From SZUA-448 sp964602475 (GTDB lineage: Bacteria; Bacillota; Clostridia; Lachnospirales; Lachnospiraceae), in the NCBI GenBank assembly GCA_964602475.1, contig CAZRRN010000020.1, forward strand, positions 1 through 50,267: a DNA stretch of 50,267 bases. The letters run 5' to 3'. Below the pieces are notes generated by a model. That model was not told where the DNA came from, did not search any database, and was given only the letters and a program-made list of their open reading frames with translations. Both the position numbers and the translations under genes were made by a program. Of this stretch, positions 8,292 to 16,803 are shown piece after piece. How positions within the stretch are numbered: position 1 is the stretch's first letter; every line of letters starts with the position of its first letter.

Positions 8292-9482
8292 ATGTTAAAC
8301 AAAAAATCAGTTGACGATATCAATGTAAAAGGCAAGAGAGTTCTGGTTCGCTGTGATTTTAATGTTCCGTTACAGGATGGAAAAATTACGGATGATACCC
8401 GTCTGGTAGCAGCACTTCCTACAATCAAGAAACTCGTTGCTGACGGAGGAAAGATTATTCTCTGCTCACATCTCGGAAAACCGAAGGGACCGGATGCAAG
8501 TGCAACTCTGGCACCGGTTGCAGCTGCTCTTACAAAGCTTCTCGGACAGGAAGTTAAATTTGCTCCGGACGATATCGTTGTCGGAGAAAATGCCAAAGCA
8601 GCTGTTGCAGCAATGAAAGATGGAGACATTATCCTTCTTGAGAATACCAGATTCCGTCCGGAAGAGTCCAAGAACGGCGAGGCATTCAGCAAGGATCTTG
8701 CTTCTATCTGTGATATATTTGTAAACGACGCATTTGGTACTGCACACAGAGCACACTGCTCCAATGTAGGCGTAACACAGTTTGTTGATACGGCTGTTGT
8801 TGGATATCTGATGCAGAAGGAAATTGATTTTCTTGGAAACGCAGTTGATAATCCGAAGCGCCCATTTGTTGCAATTCTTGGCGGCTCCAAGGTTTCTACA
8901 AAGATTTCTGTTATCAACAATCTGCTTGATAAGGTAGACACATTAATTATCGGCGGCGGAATGGCATACACCTTTATGAAGGCTCTCGGCGAAGAAGTCG
9001 GACAGTCTCTTCTTGAGCCTGATTATATTGAGTACGCAAAAGAAATGATGGATAAGGCAAAAGAAAAGGGCGTTAAGCTTTTAATTCCGATTGATACTGT
9101 AGTAGCAAAGGAATTCTCTAATGATGTACCGTTCCACACAGTTGAACGTGGACAGATTGCTGCTGATGAGCAGGGTCTTGATATCGGAGAGAAGACCTGC
9201 AAGCTGTATGCAGATGCAATCAAGGGTGCAAAGACTGTTGTATGGAATGGACCAATGGGTGTATTTGAAATGTCGAATTTTGCCAAAGGTACTATTGCCG
9301 TAGCAAAAGCAATGGCTGAGATTGATGCAACAACAATTATCGGTGGCGGAGATTCGGCAGCAGCAGTAAATCAGCTTGGATTCGGGGACAAGATGACCCA
9401 TATATCAACCGGTGGTGGAGCATCTCTTGAATTCCTTGAGGGCAAAGAGCTTCCGGGTGTTGCAGCAGCAAACGACAAATAA
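8292..9482 (+). CDS. pgk: Phosphoglycerate kinase
   Basis: 396 residues with RBS TGGAGGT. RCDFNVPL near the N-terminus, SHLGKPKG, ENTRFRPEE, the hinge block GGSKVSTKI and the nucleotide-binding GGGDSAAAV are all present. It transfers phosphate from 1,3-bisphosphoglycerate to ADP. The 148-bp gap to gap holds the gap terminator; I could not place a clear separate promoter. Confidence 0.97.
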   Translation: MLNKKSVDDINVKGKRVLVRCDFNVPLQDGKITDDTRLVAALPTIKKLVADGGKIILCSHLGKPKGPDASATLAPVAAALTKLLGQEVKFAPDDIVVGENAKAAVAAMKDGDIILLENTRFRPEESKNGEAFSKDLASICDIFVNDAFGTAHRAHCSNVGVTQFVDTAVVGYLMQKEIDFLGNAVDNPKRPFVAILGGSKVSTKISVINNLLDKVDTLIIGGGMAYTFMKALGEEVGQSLLEPDYIEYAKEMMDKAKEKGVKLLIPIDTVVAKEFSNDVPFHTVERGQIAADEQGLDIGEKTCKLYADAIKGAKTVVWNGPMGVFEMSNFAKGTIAVAKAMAEIDATTIIGGGDSAAAVNQLGFGDKMTHISTGGGASLEFLEGKELPGVAAANDK

Positions 9483-9604
9483 TTCATGTAAACCAGAAAA
9501 GTAATTCGGATAAGGGTAAAATTAATTTACCCGGCAGGTTTGTGCGGTGCCAGATCTGCTGCCGGCTGCGGCTCCGATAAATCAGTCGCCGTATGGAGAT
9601 AATT

Positions 9605-10348
9605 ATGCGTAGAATAATCGTAGCAGGAAACTGGAAGATGAATAAGACTCCCAGTGAAGCAGTAAAGCTGATTGAAGATTTAAAACCACTTGTAAAGAGT
9701 GATAAGGTTGATGTTGTATTCTGTGTTCCGGCAATTGATCTGATTCCTGCAGTAGAAGCTGTAAAGGGAACCAACATTGCAATCGGAGCAGAAAATATGT
9801 ACTTTGAGGAAAGCGGTGCATACACCGGTGAAATTTCCCCTAATATGCTGACGGATGCCGGAGTAAAATACGTCATCATCGGACATTCGGAGCGTCGTGA
9901 GTATTTTGCAGAGACGAACGAGACTGTGAATAAAAAGGTTCTGAAAGCATTTGAACATGGTCTGATACCGATTATGTGCTGCGGAGAATCCTTAACACAA
10001 AGAGAACAGGGAATTACACTGGACTGGATTCGCCAGCAGATTAAAATCGGTCTGTTAAATGTTACAGCCGATCAGGCAAAGACCATGGTAATAGCATATG
10101 AACCGATCTGGGCAATCGGAACCGGTAAGGTTGCGACCTCCGCTCAGGCTCAGGAAGTTTGTGCAGCAATCCGTGTATGTGTAGCAGAACTGTATGATCA
10201 GGCAACTGCAGATGAAATTCGTATCCAGTATGGCGGAAGCGTATCAGCATCCAGTGCTGCAGAGCTCTTTTCCATGCCGGATATCGATGGAGGTCTGGTT
10301 GGCGGAGCAAGTCTGAAACCGGATTTCGGAAAGATTGTAAACTTCTAA
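9605..10348 (+). CDS. tpiA: Triosephosphate isomerase
   Basis: 247 residues from the ATG at 9605 (RBS GGAG 6 nt upstream; N-terminus MRRIIVAGNWKMNK matches the family). An ATG at 9593 would add four residues and leave no RBS. Catalytic His94 in IIGHSERR and Glu166 in AYEPIWAIGTG; phosphate-binding YGGSVS is present. It interconverts dihydroxyacetone phosphate and glyceraldehyde 3-phosphate. The 122-bp gap after pgk has a weak inverted repeat (CCGGCAG / CTGCCGG, 9531-9565) but no T-tract. Confidence 0.97.
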   Translation: MRRIIVAGNWKMNKTPSEAVKLIEDLKPLVKSDKVDVVFCVPAIDLIPAVEAVKGTNIAIGAENMYFEESGAYTGEISPNMLTDAGVKYVIIGHSERREYFAETNETVNKKVLKAFEHGLIPIMCCGESLTQREQGITLDWIRQQIKIGLLNVTADQAKTMVIAYEPIWAIGTGKVATSAQAQEVCAAIRVCVAELYDQATADEIRIQYGGSVSASSAAELFSMPDIDGGLVGGASLKPDFGKIVNF

Positions 10349-10355
10349 AAAAAGC

Positions 10356-10384
10356 TTGTATTGTGTAAAATATTGTGTTACAAT
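10356..10384 (+). promoter_or_regulatory. Promoter of secG
   Basis: TTGTAT (10356-10361), 17-nt spacer, TACAAT (10379-10384), followed after 18 nt by the secG RBS. Confidence 0.6.
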
Positions 10385-10413
10385 GAGCAGTGTGATTTTT
10401 TAGGAGGTGCGTA

Positions 10414-10659
10414 ATGGCAGTTTTCAAGATAATCTTAACGGTGGTTTATATTTTAATATGTATCGCGCTTGTGGTGGTAGTATTAATGCAGGAAAGTAAA
10501 TCCGCAGGACTCTCCGGAGCAATCAGCGGAGCCGCTGAGACCTACTGGGGGAAGAACAAGGGTCGTTCCATTGAAGGAACACTCGGAAAACTTACGGTTC
10601 TGTTTGCCGCATTGTTCATAATCATTTCTGTTGTTCTGAACATGGGCTTCTGGGGTTAA
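10414..10659 (+). CDS. secG: Preprotein translocase subunit SecG
   Basis: 81 residues with two membrane helices (about 3-23 and 57-77) around the conserved SecG loop: VLMQESKSAGLSGAISGAAE and a Trp-Gly-Lys-Asn segment. It is the small accessory subunit of the SecYEG channel. RBS TAGGAGG. Own promoter upstream and strong terminator downstream, so mainly monocistronic; secG-rnr-smpB is a common order in Firmicutes. Confidence 0.94.
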   Translation: MAVFKIILTVVYILICIALVVVVLMQESKSAGLSGAISGAAETYWGKNKGRSIEGTLGKLTVLFAALFIIISVVLNMGFWG

Positions 10660-10669
10660 TTAACGTATG

Positions 10670-10702
10670 AAAAGCACTCTGGCGACAGAGTGCTTTTTTA
10701 TC
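10670..10702 (+). terminator. Rho-independent terminator after secG
   Basis: AAAGCACTCT (10671-10680), 6-nt loop, AGAGTGCTTT, then a T run. Confidence 0.9.
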
Positions 10703-10738
10703 TTATGATAAAAGATTTTCGGGAAGGCAGGATATCTC

Positions 10739-12961
10739 ATGGAACAAAACGTATTAGAAGAAAAAAAGGAACTGATTCAACAGCTGCTTCAGGACAGAAC
10801 CTACCGCCCGATGAAATTCAAAGAACTGGCAGGACTTCTTCAGGTACCGAAAGAAGAACGTGATGAATTGCGTCAGGTTCTTGAAAAACTGATGGAAGAA
10901 GGAACGGTAGAGCTTGATCAGGCCGGTCGGTACAGAGCAGCAAATGCTGATATTAAGACCGGGGTTTTTCAGGGAACATTGCGTGGATTTGGTTTTGTTC
11001 TGCTGGAGGGAGAACCGGATGTCTTTATCTCTGAGGATGATGTTCATGGCGCAAGGGACAAGGATAAGGTCATGATTTCTGTAAAGGAAGAATTCAGGGG
11101 AAGGTCAGCTGTTCAAAAAAAACGAGAAGGATGTGTGCTGAAAATACTGGAACGCGGAAATGATACCGTAGTCGGAACTTTTCGAATCAATGGAAATAAC
11201 GGCTATGTTACACCTGATAACCAGAAATTCGGCAGTGAAATATATATCGCAAGAGAACATACCAAAGGAGCCGTGAACGGTCATAAGGTGGTGGTGGCCA
11301 TTCGTGATTATGGAAGTGAAAGCAAGCTCCCACAAGGACGTGTTATCGAAATACTGGGTCATATAGATGATCCGGGTGTTGATATTATGTCTGTCATCAG
11401 AGGAAACGGACTACCGGTAGAATTTCCGCCAGAGGTGCTTCGAATGACCGAACAGCTCCCCTCTGAGGCAGAAGAAGAGGCAATGCTGGGAAGACTGGAT
11501 CTAAGAGATATCCTGACCGTTACCATTGACGGAGAGGATGCGAAGGATCTGGATGATGCGGTAACGATTGAATCAATTGAGAACGGCTACAGGCTGGGTG
11601 TTCATATTGCGGATGTCAGTCATTATGTGCGGGAGAATTCTGCTTTGGATCGTGAAGCTCAAAAGAGAGGGACAAGTGTCTATCTGGTGGATCGTGTCAT
11701 TCCGATGCTTCCGCACATACTATCAAACGGAATTTGTTCTCTGAATGCAGAAACAGACCGACTGGCACTAAGCTGTATCATGGAGATTGACTTAAGCGGT
11801 ACGGTATTATCACATCGAATTGCAGAAAGTGTTATTCGGGTTGACCGAAGAATGTCATATAATAAGGTTTTTGAGCTTCTTAATTGTCCTGAAGAACAGC
11901 ATCCTGAAGGAGACGGAGAAGCTTCGGTCAGATATACCTATAAGGAGCAGGATCACGCTGAGGAACTTGCGCAGTATGGATCAAAGTATATTGAAATGTT
12001 TCAAAAGATGCTGCTTCTTTCGGATATACTGCGCGATAAACGACGCAAACGCGGTTCTCTGGATTTCGATCTGCCCGAGACGAAGATTGAACTGGACGAA
12101 GAAGGACATCCTCTTTTTATCAGCCCGTATGAGCGGAACCGTGCGCATATGATTATTGAGGATTTTATGCTGGTGGCAAATGAAACAGTTGCGGAAGAAT
12201 ATTTTTGGATGGAACTGCCGTTCCTGTATCGTACACATGAAAACCCGGATGAAGAACGAATTCAGAAGCTGAATGTTTTTATAAATAACTTTGGATATTC
12301 GGTGCATTTTGCCAATGATGAGATTCATCCAAAGGAACTGCAGAAGCTTCTAACCAGAATCGAAGGAACTCCGGAAGAAACACTGATCAGCCGACTGGCA
12401 CTCAGATCCATGAAACAGGCAAAATACACTACTACCTGTGACGGGCATTTTGGACTGGCAGCAAAGTATTACTGCCATTTTACTTCACCAATCCGCAGAT
12501 ATCCGGATTTACAGATTCACAGAATTATTAAAGAAAATCTACACGGACAGCTCGGCGAAAAGAGAATTGCTCATTATAACAGCATTTTACCGGAGGTGGC
12601 GGGACAGAGCAGCCGGATGGAACGGCGTGCGGAGGAAGCGGAACGCGAGACCGAAAAGCTGAAAAAAGCAGAGTATATGCTGCAGTTTGTCGGCGAACAG
12701 TTTACCGGGGTCATCTCAGGAGTCAGTTCCTGGGGAATTTATGTTGAACTTCAGAATACCGTTGAAGGAATGATTCGGATGTCCGAGCTTGCCGACGATT
12801 ATTACATTTTTGACGAAGCACATTATCGTATGGTAGGTGAGCATAACGGAAAGGAATATAAACTCGGACAGAAGCTTGAGATTCTTGTAGTCCGGGTAGA
12901 TCCGTTGATTCATACCGTTGATTTTCTGCCGGCAGAGTATAAGCCACGGGAAAAGGCATGA
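10739..12961 (+). CDS. rnr: Ribonuclease R
   Basis: 740 residues. N-terminal winged-helix region (about 1-65), OB/cold-shock domains (about 70-225), RNB catalytic domain with the acidic metal site DGEDAKDLDDAV (about residues 264-275) and RTHENPDEERI, and a C-terminal S1 domain (FTGVISGVSSWGIYVEL onward, about 655-730). A 3'-5' processive exoribonuclease for structured RNA, acting with SmpB/tmRNA in quality control, which fits smpB 44 bp downstream. Ends EYKPREKA without a long basic tail. Confidence 0.95.
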   Translation: MEQNVLEEKKELIQQLLQDRTYRPMKFKELAGLLQVPKEERDELRQVLEKLMEEGTVELDQAGRYRAANADIKTGVFQGTLRGFGFVLLEGEPDVFISEDDVHGARDKDKVMISVKEEFRGRSAVQKKREGCVLKILERGNDTVVGTFRINGNNGYVTPDNQKFGSEIYIAREHTKGAVNGHKVVVAIRDYGSESKLPQGRVIEILGHIDDPGVDIMSVIRGNGLPVEFPPEVLRMTEQLPSEAEEEAMLGRLDLRDILTVTIDGEDAKDLDDAVTIESIENGYRLGVHIADVSHYVRENSALDREAQKRGTSVYLVDRVIPMLPHILSNGICSLNAETDRLALSCIMEIDLSGTVLSHRIAESVIRVDRRMSYNKVFELLNCPEEQHPEGDGEASVRYTYKEQDHAEELAQYGSKYIEMFQKMLLLSDILRDKRRKRGSLDFDLPETKIELDEEGHPLFISPYERNRAHMIIEDFMLVANETVAEEYFWMELPFLYRTHENPDEERIQKLNVFINNFGYSVHFANDEIHPKELQKLLTRIEGTPEETLISRLALRSMKQAKYTTTCDGHFGLAAKYYCHFTSPIRRYPDLQIHRIIKENLHGQLGEKRIAHYNSILPEVAGQSSRMERRAEEAERETEKLKKAEYMLQFVGEQFTGVISGVSSWGIYVELQNTVEGMIRMSELADDYYIFDEAHYRMVGEHNGKEYKLGQKLEILVVRVDPLIHTVDFLPAEYKPREKA

Positions 12962-13005
12962 ATCAATAATAAAGACAGCGTCTGATGTCAGAAATGAGGA
13001 AGGTC

Positions 13006-13479
13006 ATGGCGAAGGAAAAGGATAATACAAAGCTGATAGCAAATAATAAAAAAGCATATCATGAATACTTTATTGAGGAAAAATTCGAAGCCGGTATTTC
13101 ACTGGCGGGAACCGAGGTAAAGTCCATTCGTATGGGAAAATGCAGTGTGAAGGAATCCTTTATTGCAATTGAGAACAGAGAAATGTATATTTACAATATG
13201 CATATCAGTCCGTATGAGAAAGGAAATATTTTTAATAAAGACCCGCTCCGTACCAGAAAGCTTCTGATGCATCGTGATGAAATCAGCCGGCTGTTTGGAA
13301 AGGCAGAACAGAAGGGGTATACGATCATGCCCCTTGCAGTTTATCTGAAGGGAAGTCTGGTTAAGGTTGAGATTGGTCTGGCACGTGGAAAGAAGCTGTA
13401 CGATAAGCGTGAGGACATTATGAAGAAGGATCAGCGGCGTGAAGCTGAACGTGATTTTAAGGTGAAAAATCTCAATTAA
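13006..13479 (+). CDS. smpB: SsrA-binding protein SmpB
   Basis: 157 residues from the ATG at 13006 (GAGGAAGG RBS just upstream; family-like start MAKEKDNTKLIANNKKAYHE). An earlier ATG at 12985 would add seven residues. The OB-fold blocks FEAGISLAGTEVKSIR and the tail KKLYDKREDIMKKDQRRE are intact. It escorts tmRNA to stalled ribosomes. The tmRNA gene itself is not next to it. Confidence 0.96.
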   Translation: MAKEKDNTKLIANNKKAYHEYFIEEKFEAGISLAGTEVKSIRMGKCSVKESFIAIENREMYIYNMHISPYEKGNIFNKDPLRTRKLLMHRDEISRLFGKAEQKGYTIMPLAVYLKGSLVKVEIGLARGKKLYDKREDIMKKDQRREAERDFKVKNLN

Positions 13480-13506
13480 TTTAAAGAGAAAATCTCAATT
13501 AAAGTA

Positions 13507-13535
13507 TTGACAGACCGAAAGTCATCTGATATACT
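13507..13535 (+). promoter_or_regulatory. Promoter of the first T-box leader
   Basis: TTGACA (13507-13512), 17-nt spacer, TATACT (13530-13535), a near-consensus vegetative promoter directly after smpB. Confidence 0.82.
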
Positions 13536-13541
13536 TTGCAA

Positions 13542-13857
13542 TAATCTGATTGAGAAAGCAATGATAAGGAGTAGTAAGAACGTTTTTGATTCCAGAAAGC
13601 TGCCGGTTGATGCGAGGCAGCAGACAAGACATTCTGAACTCGCCTTGGAGCAGCTGCCTGAAAGTTACAATACGAAGTAGGAGCAGACGGAAGCCCACCG
13701 TTATAGGGGACAATGATACTGTAGGAGCGTGATTTATTGATCCGGACAGAGGTCGTTTGTGAGTGTATGCAGTGAATGCATAAATGCGGAGTGGTACCGC
13801 GCAGGATTGTATCTTATCCTTCGTCTCCCGATTTGGAAGACGAAGGTTTTTTATTTT
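13542..13857 (+). promoter_or_regulatory. T-box riboswitch upstream of the DUF1294 gene
   Basis: An untranslated leader of about 315 nt with T-box landmarks in order: GGAGTAG near the base of stem I, an apical stem GCTGCC / GGCAGC with a GGTTGATG-type loop, a GAACTCGCCTTGGAGCAG stretch typical of the stem I distal region, a stem III region ending CCGTTA, the T-box sequence GAGTGGTACCGCG (13789-13801), and a factor-independent terminator (13818-13857). Uncharged tRNA pairing should favour the antiterminator. The specifier codon is uncertain: UAC (Tyr) at 13671-13673 is one reading, but I could not fold stem I well enough to fix it. It covers the gene-free stretch 13480-13875. Confidence 0.88.
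13818..13857 (+). terminator. T-box terminator hairpin
   Basis: CCTTCGTCT (13818-13826) / AGACGAAGG (13838-13846) followed by six T, then A and more T. It ends the T-box leader just before the DUF1294 RBS. Confidence 0.9.
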
Positions 13858-13875
13858 AAATTAAAAGGAGAAACA

Positions 13876-14166
13876 ATGGAAAAAGGAAATGAAATACTAC
13901 TGCTCATATTTTTAGGTTATCTGGTGATTGTCAATATAATCGGTCTTGTTCTGATGTATATCGATAAGGAACGGGCAAAGAGAGGTGCATGGCGAATTAA
14001 GGAGGCTACTCTCTTTCTTGTTGCAGCGATCGGCGGAAGCATTGGTTCTATACTTGGAATGCAGCTGTTCCGCCATAAAACAAAGCATATGAGTTTTGTA
14101 ATTGGTATGCCGGCGATCTTAATTATTCAGATTGTACTCATACTGTTATATATTTTTTTTACCTGA
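13876..14166 (+). CDS. DUF1294 family small membrane protein
   Basis: 96 residues from the ATG at 13876 (RBS AAAAGGAG). Two to three membrane helices; the middle has the DUF1294 signature: a short YxxDKxxAKxxxWRI-type block (MYIDKERAKRGAWRIKE), then a Gly/Ala helix with GGSIGS and the FRHKTKH block. Function of the family is not established. It is the first gene after a T-box leader, which is unusual. 54 bp separate it from the next gene, with no terminator between, so both may be controlled by the T-box. Confidence 0.85.
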   Translation: MEKGNEILLLIFLGYLVIVNIIGLVLMYIDKERAKRGAWRIKEATLFLVAAIGGSIGSILGMQLFRHKTKHMSFVIGMPAILIIQIVLILLYIFFT

Positions 14167-14220
14167 GTAAATAATTGTGTCGGTGGAACATAATGATAGA
14201 CACAGAATGGAGTGAAAGAA

Positions 14221-16743
14221 ATGAAATTATGTTTTTCAACGCTTGCCTGTCCTGACTTTTCCTGGCAGGACATTTATTCCATGGCAAAGGATCTTAACTT
14301 TGACGGTATCGAAATCCGTGGTCTCGGAGAAGACATTTATGCAGTGAACGCCAAGCCGTTTACCGAGGGACAGGTCGAAAAAACCAAAGCAAAGCTTGAT
14401 TCGCTGGGACTTGAAATTCCGTGCTTATCTTCCGGGTGCTGCCTGAAGTACAAGGAAAATTATGAGCAGGTAGTTTATGAAATTACACAGTACTGTATGC
14501 TTGCAAGTAAGCTCGGGACTCCGTATATCCGCGTTCTTGCAGATCTGGAACCGGAACCACACGGGGACATCGATCAGGAATATATTGCGGATACCCTGCG
14601 CCTTCTTGCCGGTTTTGCAGAGCAGTATGAAGTAACACTGCTTGTTGAATCGAACGGTGTCTATGCGGATACCAGAGTGCTTCGCAGACTGCTTGATAAG
14701 GTGAATCATCCGCATGTTGCAGCACTTTGGGATGTTCATCATCCGTTCCGGTATTTTCATGAAAGCCCGGAGGAAACAGTTGCTAATCTCGGTGATTATA
14801 TACGTTATGTCCATGTAAAGGATAGTGTTATAGTGGACGGTAAGGTGGAGTATAAGCTGATGGGTGAAGGAGACATGCCTCTTCCTGAGATGCTTAAGCT
14901 TCTTGCCGACCGCGGATATAACGGTTATATTTCACTTGAATGGGTAAAACGCTGGGCAAGTCATCTGAGCGATGCAGGAATTGTATTTCCGCAGTTTGCA
15001 CATTACATGGAAAAATACCAGAAGATTTACAACTATGAACTGCAGGATAACAACGCAAAGACAGGTAAATATATCTGGAAGAAAAACATGCTGATTGATA
15101 TGACCTTTCCTGATGTTCTGGATCGTGTCTGCAAGGAGTTTCCAAATCAGTATGCATTCCGGTATACAGAGCTTGATTATACGAGAACTTATCCGGAATT
15201 CCGTGAGGATGTTGATCTTTTTGCGCGTGCACTTATTGCAATGGGAGTTAAAAAGGGCGATCATGTGGCAATCTGGGCAACGAATGTTCCGGCATGGTAC
15301 ATTACCTTCTGGGCAACAACAAAAATCGGAGCGGTATTGGTTACGGTAAATACCGCATATAAAATCCATGAAGCAGAGTATCTGCTCAGACAATCCGACA
15401 CGCATACTCTGGTAATGATTGACGGCTGTAAGGATTCCAATTACAACGCAATTATTGAAGAGCTGTGTCCGGAACTCGCCGAATGTGCTCCCGGGGAATT
15501 GGAAGCCAAACGTCTTCCTGTGCTGAAAAATGTCATCACTGTGGAAAGCAGACGTCCGGGCTGCTATACTTGGGATGAAGCAATGGCGAGAGCATATGAG
15601 GTACCGGCCTCTGAAGTGGAAGAACGAAGAAAAAAGATCAACCGCAATGATGTCTGCAATATGCAGTATACCTCGGGAACAACAGGTTTCCCCAAAGGGG
15701 TCATGCTGACTCATTACAATGTAGTCAATAATGGCAAAGCAATCGGAGACTGCATGGATTTATCCACAGCAGACCGCATGATGATTCAGGTACCGATGTT
15801 CCATTGCTTCGGTATGGTACTTGCAATGACGGCTTCGATGACACATGGAACGACAATGTCACCGATTCCGGCATTTTCACCGAAAAAGGGTCTGAACTGT
15901 ATTAATAAAGAGAAAATCACTGCATTCCACGGTGTACCGACAATGTTTATTGCAATGCTTGCACATGAGGATTTTGAAAAGACGGATTTTTCTCATATGC
16001 GTACCGGAATCATGGCAGGAAGCCCCTGCCCGATTAAGGTCATGGAAGAAGTAATCAACAAGATGCATATGAGTGAAATCGTCATTACTTATGGACAGAC
16101 CGAGGCTTCGCCGGGTTGTACGATGAGCAAGACGACCGATTCTATTGAAGCACGCGTTAATACAGTAGGAAGTGCAATGTTCGGTGTTGAATGCAAAATT
16201 GTTGATCCTGAGACAGGAGAGGATCTTCCGGACAATATGGACGGTGAATTCGTGGCTCGTGGTTATAACATCATGAAGGGTTATTATAAGATGGAGGAAG
16301 CTACCAAGGCTGCAATTGATGAAGACGGCTGGCTTCATACCGGTGATCTTGCAAGACGTCTTCCCGATGGATACTATAAAATTACCGGAAGAATCAAAGA
16401 TATGATTATTCGCGGCGGTGAGAATATTTATCCGAAGGAAATCGAGGATTTCATCTATACCCACCCTAAGGTCAGTGATGTTCAGGTCATCGGAGTTCCG
16501 GACAAGCAGTACGGAGAGGAAATCATGGCATGTGTTATTCTGAAGGAGGGCGAAAACTCTTCTGAGGAAGAAATCAAAGAGTATGTCATGAAAAACATGG
16601 CGAAGCATAAGGTTCCGCGTTACGTTGATTTTGTAACTGAATTTCCGATGAATGCCGCCGGAAAAATTCTTAAATTCAAGATGCGCGAAGCTGCTGTCGA
16701 AAAACTGAATCTTCAGGCTGCCAATAAAATTGTAACGGCGTAA
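14221..16743 (+). CDS. Fusion of xylose-isomerase-like TIM barrel and FadD-like acyl-CoA synthetase
   Basis: 840 residues from the ATG at 14221 (GGAG 8 nt upstream; a GTG at 14212 is less likely). Residues about 1-270 are a sugar phosphate isomerase/epimerase (AP_endonuc_2) barrel: KLCFSTLACPDFSW, ESNGVYADT, LWDVHHPFR, YVHVKDS and GYISLEW with metal-ligand-type Glu, Asp and His. After a linker, residues about 290-830 are a full adenylate-forming ligase: YTSGTTGFPKGVMLTHYN (P-loop), TYGQTEASPG, GWLHTGDLARR, GRIKDMIIRGGENIYPKEIE and catalytic Lys in AAGKILKFKMR. It should activate a carboxylic acid as acyl-AMP and then acyl-CoA; the barrel may make or isomerise the substrate. Substrate unknown. 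A perfect terminator follows. Confidence 0.85.
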   Translation: MKLCFSTLACPDFSWQDIYSMAKDLNFDGIEIRGLGEDIYAVNAKPFTEGQVEKTKAKLDSLGLEIPCLSSGCCLKYKENYEQVVYEITQYCMLASKLGTPYIRVLADLEPEPHGDIDQEYIADTLRLLAGFAEQYEVTLLVESNGVYADTRVLRRLLDKVNHPHVAALWDVHHPFRYFHESPEETVANLGDYIRYVHVKDSVIVDGKVEYKLMGEGDMPLPEMLKLLADRGYNGYISLEWVKRWASHLSDAGIVFPQFAHYMEKYQKIYNYELQDNNAKTGKYIWKKNMLIDMTFPDVLDRVCKEFPNQYAFRYTELDYTRTYPEFREDVDLFARALIAMGVKKGDHVAIWATNVPAWYITFWATTKIGAVLVTVNTAYKIHEAEYLLRQSDTHTLVMIDGCKDSNYNAIIEELCPELAECAPGELEAKRLPVLKNVITVESRRPGCYTWDEAMARAYEVPASEVEERRKKINRNDVCNMQYTSGTTGFPKGVMLTHYNVVNNGKAIGDCMDLSTADRMMIQVPMFHCFGMVLAMTASMTHGTTMSPIPAFSPKKGLNCINKEKITAFHGVPTMFIAMLAHEDFEKTDFSHMRTGIMAGSPCPIKVMEEVINKMHMSEIVITYGQTEASPGCTMSKTTDSIEARVNTVGSAMFGVECKIVDPETGEDLPDNMDGEFVARGYNIMKGYYKMEEATKAAIDEDGWLHTGDLARRLPDGYYKITGRIKDMIIRGGENIYPKEIEDFIYTHPKVSDVQVIGVPDKQYGEEIMACVILKEGENSSEEEIKEYVMKNMAKHKVPRYVDFVTEFPMNAAGKILKFKMREAAVEKLNLQAANKIVTA

Positions 16744-16744
16744 G

Positions 16745-16784
16745 AAAAAGACCCGCAGGAGTTTTCTCCTGCGGGTCTTTATCT
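16745..16784. terminator. Bidirectional terminator between convergent genes
   Basis: Perfect 15-bp stem: AAAGACCCGCAGGAG (16747-16761), TTTT loop, CTCCTGCGGGTCTTT (16766-16780). Flanking A and T runs let it work for the ligase fusion (+) and the ABC exporter operon (-). Confidence 0.92.
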
Positions 16785-16803
16785 TACGTATCCTTTGCTC
16801 CCA

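Noticed and set aside
9531..9565. Terminator between pgk and tpiA
   Set aside because: Seven-bp stem with a 21-nt loop and no T tract; too weak to call.
13480..13875. tmRNA gene next to smpB
   Set aside because: The sequence is a T-box leader; no tag-peptide frame or tRNA-like ends were found.
14932..16608. Long minus-strand ORFs (260 and 243 aa) opposite the TIM-barrel/ligase fusion
   Set aside because: Shadow frames of a clearly coding plus-strand gene with intact family motifs; no RBS.
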